A DNA stretch of 64,000 nt from Blepharisma japonicum. Taxonomy: Eukaryota > Ciliophora > Heterotrichea > Heterotrichida > Blepharismidae. Both the position numbers and the translations under genes were made by a program. The notes beneath the pieces were generated by a model. That model was not told the DNA's origin. It ran no database searches and saw nothing but the letters and a program-made list of their open reading frames with translations. The stretch covers positions 496,001 to 560,000 of the forward strand of contig CATKHK010000012.1 in assembly GCA_949751835.1 (NCBI GenBank). Reading direction: 5' to 3'. Of the stretch, positions 58,632 to 64,000 are shown in pieces. The first letter of the stretch is position 1, and each line of letters opens with the position of its first letter.

Positions 58632-60534
58632 CTATAAGAAGCTGTGATGCTGGAGAAGCCCATAATAAGTCTTCAACTAATGATATTAATTTTGATCATA
58701 TAATTGATTCTTCGATTTTTTTCCTTGCATTTGAGTCATTATCGATTTTTCAAATTTTTAACGTACCATCAAAGCTGCCTGATACAAGTAATTGATCTGA
58801 CCAGGAAAGAGATGATACGGTTTTAGAATGGCCACAACATAGTAATTCTGGGTGATTTTCGATCAAAACAGAGTTATTTTGTCATAAGCTTCAGACTGTT
58901 ACTGACCCTCCAAAATTTCCAACAGCTAAAAGTTTTCACTTTTGGTTTCATTTTATTGCATTAATCTCATATGCTTCACCATTATGAAATGCAATAGGTC
59001 TTTCGGTAGACAAAAAATCCCAAATATAAATATATGCGTCTTTTCCTGCGAATGCCAGATAATTATCCCAATAAATTCATTCAAGTGCATATATATCGTT
59101 TATGGGCCATTCTTTTATATGCAATTCAGGCCTTATTAGGTAGGTAGAGTCTCATATATTAACACTTCCATTTCCAGAGTATGCAAGATATCGACCTGAG
59201 GGTGACCATGCCACTAGTGTTGGACAGAACTGAAGATTTTGTTGGAAAATATTACTCTCTTCATCATAATACGTTACTACTACATATTTTTCATCATTAC
59301 ACCAAGCAATTCTATAGTCATTTGGAGCTCATGAAATATTTGATATTCGCGCATTGCATACATGCAATTTTTTAACTAGGTTTCTAGATGATGGCTCTCA
59401 TATAAAAATATATCCCCGATAATCGCCTGATATTACAAATTTATCGTCATATGACCATGATGTAGTTTGAAGACATAAATATATTGTCTCATCTGTTAGA
59501 ATACCTACAATTTCTTTAGAGTGAATATCTCATATGTTGATTCTTAATGTTTGGGATACAGCAATATATTTCCCACTATGAGAAATTGATAAATCTTTTA
59601 TTTCATCAACCCATTGCTGGTTTATTTTTAAAGTTGGTAGATTGACATTATTGGATGTAATATTTAAAAATTGGGCTCTTGATATGTTGCAATGATCTAA
59701 GTCTGAGTCACTAAAATCTGTCTTATAAAATATCCCTCCAGATAAATTTGCATAAGGTATTTTAACATTTTTAAAATCCTTATTATTGAATGAGTAATTT
59801 GCCTTAACTAAAATAGACACAGAATTTGACGCAGCTAAGGCTAAATTTTCATTATTCCTTGTTTGAAAAATGATATTGCAGAGTAAATTTTGATGATTTT
59901 GAGTTAAAGTTTTAAAATTATTTAAAAGCTCTTCATCGTTGCATAAATTGATATTGTTATAAAAACTACACTCAAGTTGGTCAGGCAAGGTATTTTCATC
60001 AAGAGAATTGAGAAAATTTAATATTTCAGGAAAACTAACTTTTAAAGCTTTTTCTTCTTCTAATAGGTAAGAATTTGTTGATTCAGCAATCTGTACATTT
60101 TCAATTCCATAAATATCAGCTTCTAAGATTGCTATTTCCTCAGTTAATTTTTCTATAGCTTCAATACCAGATTTCTCATTTAATGTTAATTCCTGATTTA
60201 ATGCTTCTTTTGTTTTTTCAATAAAATTGTTTAGCTCAATCAATCTCCTGTAAAGCACATCTATACTTGATTCCATAATACCGGTTATTTTCTGATCAAG
60301 AGTTATTTTTAACAATTTACAAGTTTCAGAAAATTTGGTTAATTCTTGAATAATTCTAGACTTCGCCTCCTCGTTCTTATGATAGTCAAGTTTTTTAGTG
60401 CGATGAGTTAAAGTTCCGAAGCGGCGTACATGATCGTTAATATGAACTTTACAAATAAGTGTTGGAGGATTTTTGCAAGAACATTGAATTACAGAAATAT
60501 TTTGGCAGCCTTGGCTTGAACAAATAAAATTCAT
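58603..60534 (-). CDS. W4: Cys/His module, coiled coil, pentapeptide and WD40 protein
   Basis: 643 residues; codons 58606-59529 were read individually and only TGA=Trp interrupts. Module: FICSSQGCQNISVIQCSCKN, LICKVHINDHVR. Coiled coil about 55-165. Pentapeptide stretch IPYANLSGGIFYKTDFSDSD, LDHCNISRAQF (about 268-300). WD40 blades: TSWSYDDKFVISGDYRGYI, ISWAPNDYRIAW, VAWSPSGRYLAYSGNGSV, LSWSDQLLVSGSFDGTLKI. Its coding end overlaps that of K4 on the opposite strand. It has a slightly shorter C-terminus than W1-W3. Confidence 0.84.
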
Positions 60535-61012
60535 CTTTCTATAAATTTAATATTTATGCAATAGTTATAGAATTAGAAGATATTCTGCAATAGCGGTAAG
60601 AGAAGTAGTATATTTCTTTAAAGATTAATCCTTTAATGATGACTTAATGTTTATATGCTGTTATATTATTTATATAGCACAGGTGAAATTTGGAAACATC
60701 ATTGAACTAAAGAAATATTTGCTTCTGGCTCTAACTCAGCAAAAAGCAAATCCTACGATACTACAAAAATTATATAAGAGATATAAAATGATTACTCAGA
60801 ATGACCAAGCCTTGCATACAAATAATGAAGGAGGATAAATTCAAAAATTATCAGTGCAGCTTATGTAATTGGATACAGAAACAAAGAGGAAAGACCATAA
60901 AACTAGCAAAAAGAAATATTAAAAATATTATAATTTTTTAAGCATTGAATGTATTATTCTTTCTATATCTAAATCTTGATGATCATAATCAATTAATATA
61001 TAAACTCTTAGT
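60535..61012. other. Upstream of W4; short open frames, none assignable
   Basis: A plus-strand frame at 60647-60838 (starting MFICCYIIYIAQVKFGN, 63 codons) and a second overlapping one ending near 60942 (KNYQCSLCNWIQ) have coding-like Lys/Gln-rich composition but no recognised family and no splice joining them. They could be remnants of another gene. I do not annotate a CDS. Confidence 0.35.
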
Positions 61013-61276
61013 TTATAATACTTTTTTTTCATTATCAAATATAATAGCTAATCTTGTTATTGTATCTTCTAACCCTTTCGTTCCTTTAGTTTGGACTGTC
61101 TTACATAATTTTCGAAAATATTTATCATCTGAAACACATCTTCCATTATATACAAATAATCCCTGGAAATACAAAAGACTATCAATATAATTCCATGACA
61201 TTTCTGTCAGAATTTCTTCTCCTCCATCAAAATAGCCAGCATTTATTGGATAATCTCAGGTACTATTTGAATGCAT
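61013..61276 (-). CDS. Orphan small open frame, possibly a gene fragment
   Basis: 87 codons from an ATG at 61276 (MHSNSTWDYPINAGYFDGGE, where W is TGA). It continues EMSWNYIDSLLYFQGLFVYN, GRCVSDDKYFRKLCKTVQTK and GLEDTITRLAIIFDNEKK, ending in TAA. The composition is clearly protein-like (balanced aromatic and charged residues). I recognise no family, and upstream it is closed by a TAA. It might be the C-terminal piece of a larger lost gene. Confidence 0.4.
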
Positions 61277-61449
61277 TGATTGATAGACTTGACATGGATA
61301 CAAAGAAAATTAAGTGAAAAATCACCTAGAAAATCGTTCTCTTAGACATATAGCAAACAAATTTAGATTTGTCAGACTTATAAAACATTCTGGAAATTAA
61401 GTAATTTTTGGATTGGGCTTCACTCAGCAAATTTCGCAAGAAAAATATA

Positions 61450-62180
61450 ACACTATTAAAATTGCGCAATAATTTGGCATGGAGCCATTTCTCTACTCTC
61501 TTGTGTTTAAAATGAAAGGCGATACAGACTATTTTATAATTTCATCTACTATGAATTATGATTAATATTTGTATGGATAACTGTTGATTAAGAGACTCCA
61601 TAAGGCCATATAATTTCTTCAACTTTTTGTATATGTATTTTTTCATAATAAGAATTATATTGCTGTTTGCAAAGATAAAAACATCCAGATATGAAGTGCT
61701 GATAATAGAGAAATAGTTTCATGCCAAATGTTTGCGAACTTTTAAATAATGTGTTTTTTTTTGGAAATTTGAGAGCAAGGTTTTCTCCGAAAATTTACAT
61801 GCCCATACATACATCTTTTTTTTTGTGGGAGTAAATCAAACGATCTCTCAACTTAAAGAATGCAAAATCTGGATCCCTTTATTTTTATAATGGCAAGCAA
61901 TGAATGGCTAAAGAGATCATTAAAAATTTAGCAGATAAATTTTTCAGATAAATACTCTTTTTATAATCCAAAGCCCCCTAAATTGCATGCTGCAATTCTA
62001 TAATCATTTTCAAAAGAGACCATAAACAGTAGATATACTGTAAGGATTCCATCTTTATCATCAAATAATCATGACACTGTCTTAAAACTCTCATATACAG
62101 ATTTATGCATAAAATATAAAATTTTTGAGAATATGCATCTAAAAATCTAATTGTGTTACAGCAGGGTGCTCACTAAATTC
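61450..62180 (-). pseudogene. Strongly decayed W-type WD40 remnant
   Basis: The segment VSWLFDDKDGILTVYLLFMV, followed by SFENDYRIAACN, matches the W-family blades SWSYDDK...(W)xPNDYRIA in order and spacing (61980-62080). Other WD40-like traces downstream are in changing frames with many stops. It is the oldest-looking W copy in the window. Limits are approximate. Confidence 0.45.
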
Positions 62181-62434
62181 ATAAGAAAAATTGTGCTAAA
62201 TTACAAGTTTTCTGCCTTATTTGCTTGTTTGAATTTTCCATCAAGGAAGCATCTATCAAGCATCTGTTCGACGACAAATTCCATCTTCTCGTTGACTGAC
62301 TCGATTATCAGGGTTTTAGCTTTGTAATTTTACTTGATCACATTTATTGATCGATCCATCGAGAGACTAGGGTTTAGTGAAATCTGTTTATATGTTGAAA
62401 TAATAGATATATTTCAAGGATAATTGAAGGACTT

Positions 62435-62998
62435 CTAAATAGTTTCTAAATAATAGTAGATTTGAGCTGCTAAGCAAGTCGCCAGCTTATGAGAGTATAT
62501 GATGGATTTATTCCAGCCTATGGATCTCTTGGAGCTGGCTAGAGATTGCAAAAAATACTGGGCTAAGTCTGAAAATTTTTGTCGCGCGAAGGCTTTCACT
62601 ACTAGGTCTTCATCTTTAAATAGATGAATCAAGCTCTTAACTGAGGATAGTGTACTGCCATTTTTTAATATGTTTAGAATAGATTTGCTATAAGGGGTTT
62701 TATTTAGATAATAATATAAAACATTTGATTCCAGAAAATGCTTAAAATCATAATTTCTAATATTAAAAGATTTCAAGTTTTCTGCTTGCTTTTGTGACCT
62801 CCAAGTTATAGTTTTGCGACTTTTGCTTCAGAAAATTTTTCTTGATGAATTTAGTGAATACTTTGATAGCTGGCCCCCAATCAATTTTCAGGGTGTTGAG
62901 GGCTTGATAATTCTTTTCAAAGGTTTAGCTGATGAGTCTTCTGAAGCTAATAAATTACTGAAAGAAAATGTGCAGAAATATTTGCAGAAGTAGCATAT
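62435..62998 (-). pseudogene. Helical-repeat-like open stretch without a start codon
   Basis: The minus strand is open for about 185 codons (TGA=Trp) up to a TAG-free edge but contains no ATG. The end part reads VKSLIHLFKDEDLVVKAFAR, QKFSDLAQYFLQSLASSKRS and HKLATCLAAQIYYYLETI, amphipathic helices of an ARM/HEAT-like character. On the plus strand 62756-62993 there is a similar-looking frame (GVEGLIILFKGLADESSEAN, KLLKENVQKYLQ, TAG). The two helical motifs resemble each other, suggesting two fragments in inverted orientation. Which strand was coding over the shared part is unclear. Confidence 0.35.
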
Positions 62999-63058
62999 AT
63001 TATAAAGTATTAATAATCATCAACATTAATATTTAAAGGCATTAAAAATTACTTTTTA

Positions 63059-64000
63059 CTAATTATTTGTGATTATTTTAATTTCTTCAATCTCTTTTTT
63101 ATTCAAATCAAACTTGAAGTAGCCCTCTGCATTAATGTATATATATCCTTTATTATATGAACAATACACTTGATTAGGATCATGATTGATTGTTGAGTCA
63201 GCTATTCGTCTCCAATTGGTGTCACTTCCAATTTCGCTTTCATAAATTGATCCCTTTTTGCATTCAATCAAAAATAGTCTATCTGCATTTATCATTATTT
63301 TTTTTCTCTTCTCTGTAAATTGATAAGGAATTGTTGAGAAAGAATTGCGATCAATTGAATATCGCAAAAGATTATTATAAGTTCATCTAGAAATCAAAAT
63401 ATTTCCATTAAATATTATACTACTGCAAAGTCAATCAGCTTGTGGCATTCGAGCTAATTTAATTCATCGATTTTGATCCAAATCAAATCTAGTAGATAGA
63501 GTAAAATTACTATGTCCTTTTCCTCCAAAGCAATAGATACTATTGCTGAAATAGATACATGATGAGTTATAACATTTTTCTCCATATGGTAGCACTTCCA
63601 CCCCACTATTCACATCAATTAGCACTGTAATTCCAGATAAATTCCAATCACCAAAACAGAATAGTTTGCCATTTGGAAGCTGAGTTATGCAAGTGGCTCA
63701 GCTTAGTGGTTGTGGAGTCTCAAAGATTTTGACTTCTTCAGTTTCAGTTTCAGTATTATAAATTACTAAATCAGTTTGGCCGTTATCATATCTAAGATTA
63801 TAAAGAGATGTCTTTTGCCGATAAGCATTGAGATAATCTTTATAAGCTTGCAGTAGTGGTGGATTATTAAGAGTAGAATTGTTCTGATATGCTGAGCAAG
63901 TTGCTCTGAAATCCAGCTCTAATTCTGGATTGTTTGGTCTACTCAAGATCTCAGCTGTTTTATTTCTTAAGGTGTCTATATCTTCAAGTTTTCTGTTGAT
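63059..64000 (-). CDS. Kelch-type protein, C-terminal part (5' end outside window)
   Basis: 314 codons open to the window edge, with TGA=Trp at PLS-W-ATC and others. The N-terminal visible part is helical (KLEDIDTLRNKTAEILSR), then LVIYNTETETEEVKIFET. Kelch-like blades follow: ITQLPNGKLFCFGDWN, SSCIYFSNSIYCFGGKGHSN, RFDLDQNRWIKLARMPQADW, SSIIFNGNILISRWTYN and VYCSYNKGYIYINAEG. The signature of paired aromatics and GG after YCF is a Kelch blade. It does not share the K1-K4 linker or the C-terminal strands, so it is a distinct Kelch protein or a distant relative. Confidence 0.72.

Noticed and set aside
41931-60534. CRISPR-like or satellite repeat array
   Set aside because: The repetition is at gene scale, with diverged protein-coding copies in alternating strands and no short regular repeat with spacers.
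60647-60838. 63-codon plus-strand gene
   Set aside because: Has an ATG and stop, but no recognised domain, and its neighbour frame cannot be joined by a 15- or 16-nt intron. Insufficient support.

Overview
The window reads as macronuclear-type DNA from a heterotrich ciliate, most likely Blepharisma or a close relative. Three things seen in the sequence support this. (1) In-frame TGA replaces conserved tryptophans throughout: kinase subdomain IX, the ferlin C2 domains, tousled-like kinase and a RING-H2 finger. TAA and TAG end the genes, so the code is UGA=Trp with UAA/UAG stops; Stentor, by comparison, uses the standard code. (2) Eleven introns can be placed precisely, and every one is 15 or 16 nt long, GT...AG, with an A six bases from its 3' end. 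(3) The DNA is AT-rich, genes are very dense (tail-to-tail gaps of about 20 nt) and lie on both strands. All coordinates below assume UGA=Trp; many genes would otherwise look broken.

Region 1, about 1-41.9 kb, is ordinary conserved eukaryotic gene space. In order: the 3' end of NSA2 (ribosome biogenesis), an ER Hsp70 of the GRP170/HYOU1 type, proteasome beta1, an AGC kinase, a decayed coiled-coil gene, a proline-rich unknown, a CCT-domain protein, a CFAP97-like protein, an OXR1/NCOA7 homologue (LysM, GRAM-like, TLDc), the coactivator PC4/SUB1, an ankyrin protein, DRC5/TCTE1, a small basic protein, a multi-pass membrane protein (possibly TRIC), tRNA-Val(CAC), tousled-like kinase, an AT-hook protein, a bZIP factor, a START-like protein, AP-3 mu, a mitochondrial membrane protein, a PKA-like kinase, a double cyclic-nucleotide-binding protein, casein kinase 1, a CIMIP1/C20orf85-like ciliary protein, a membrane RING-H2 protein, an acid-lipase-like hydrolase, a 1437-residue ferlin, a cyclic-nucleotide-gated K+-type channel, a CDKL kinase, and a Kelch-PPP phosphatase (PPKL/BSU1 type).

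Region 2, about 41.9-60.5 kb, is different and is the most interesting part. It is a tandem array of four convergent gene pairs. In each pair a plus-strand Kelch-propeller gene (K1-K4, 439-444 aa) faces a minus-strand WD40-propeller gene (W1-W4, 643-693 aa). Both protein types begin with the same kind of Cys/His-rich, B-box-like module and a coiled coil; the W proteins add a pentapeptide-repeat segment before the WD40 part. At least six broken K or W fragments lie among the intact pairs, including one tandem duplication spanning the 3' ends of both genes of the first pair. No intact gene here has an intron. This looks like a fast-evolving, paired two-propeller family of unknown function.

Region 3, about 60.5-64 kb, holds decayed sequence (a W-like remnant, an orphan reading frame, inverted helical-repeat-like frames) and the 3' part of another Kelch-type gene that runs off the window. 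No CRISPR array, insertion sequence, retroelement or virus-like element was seen.
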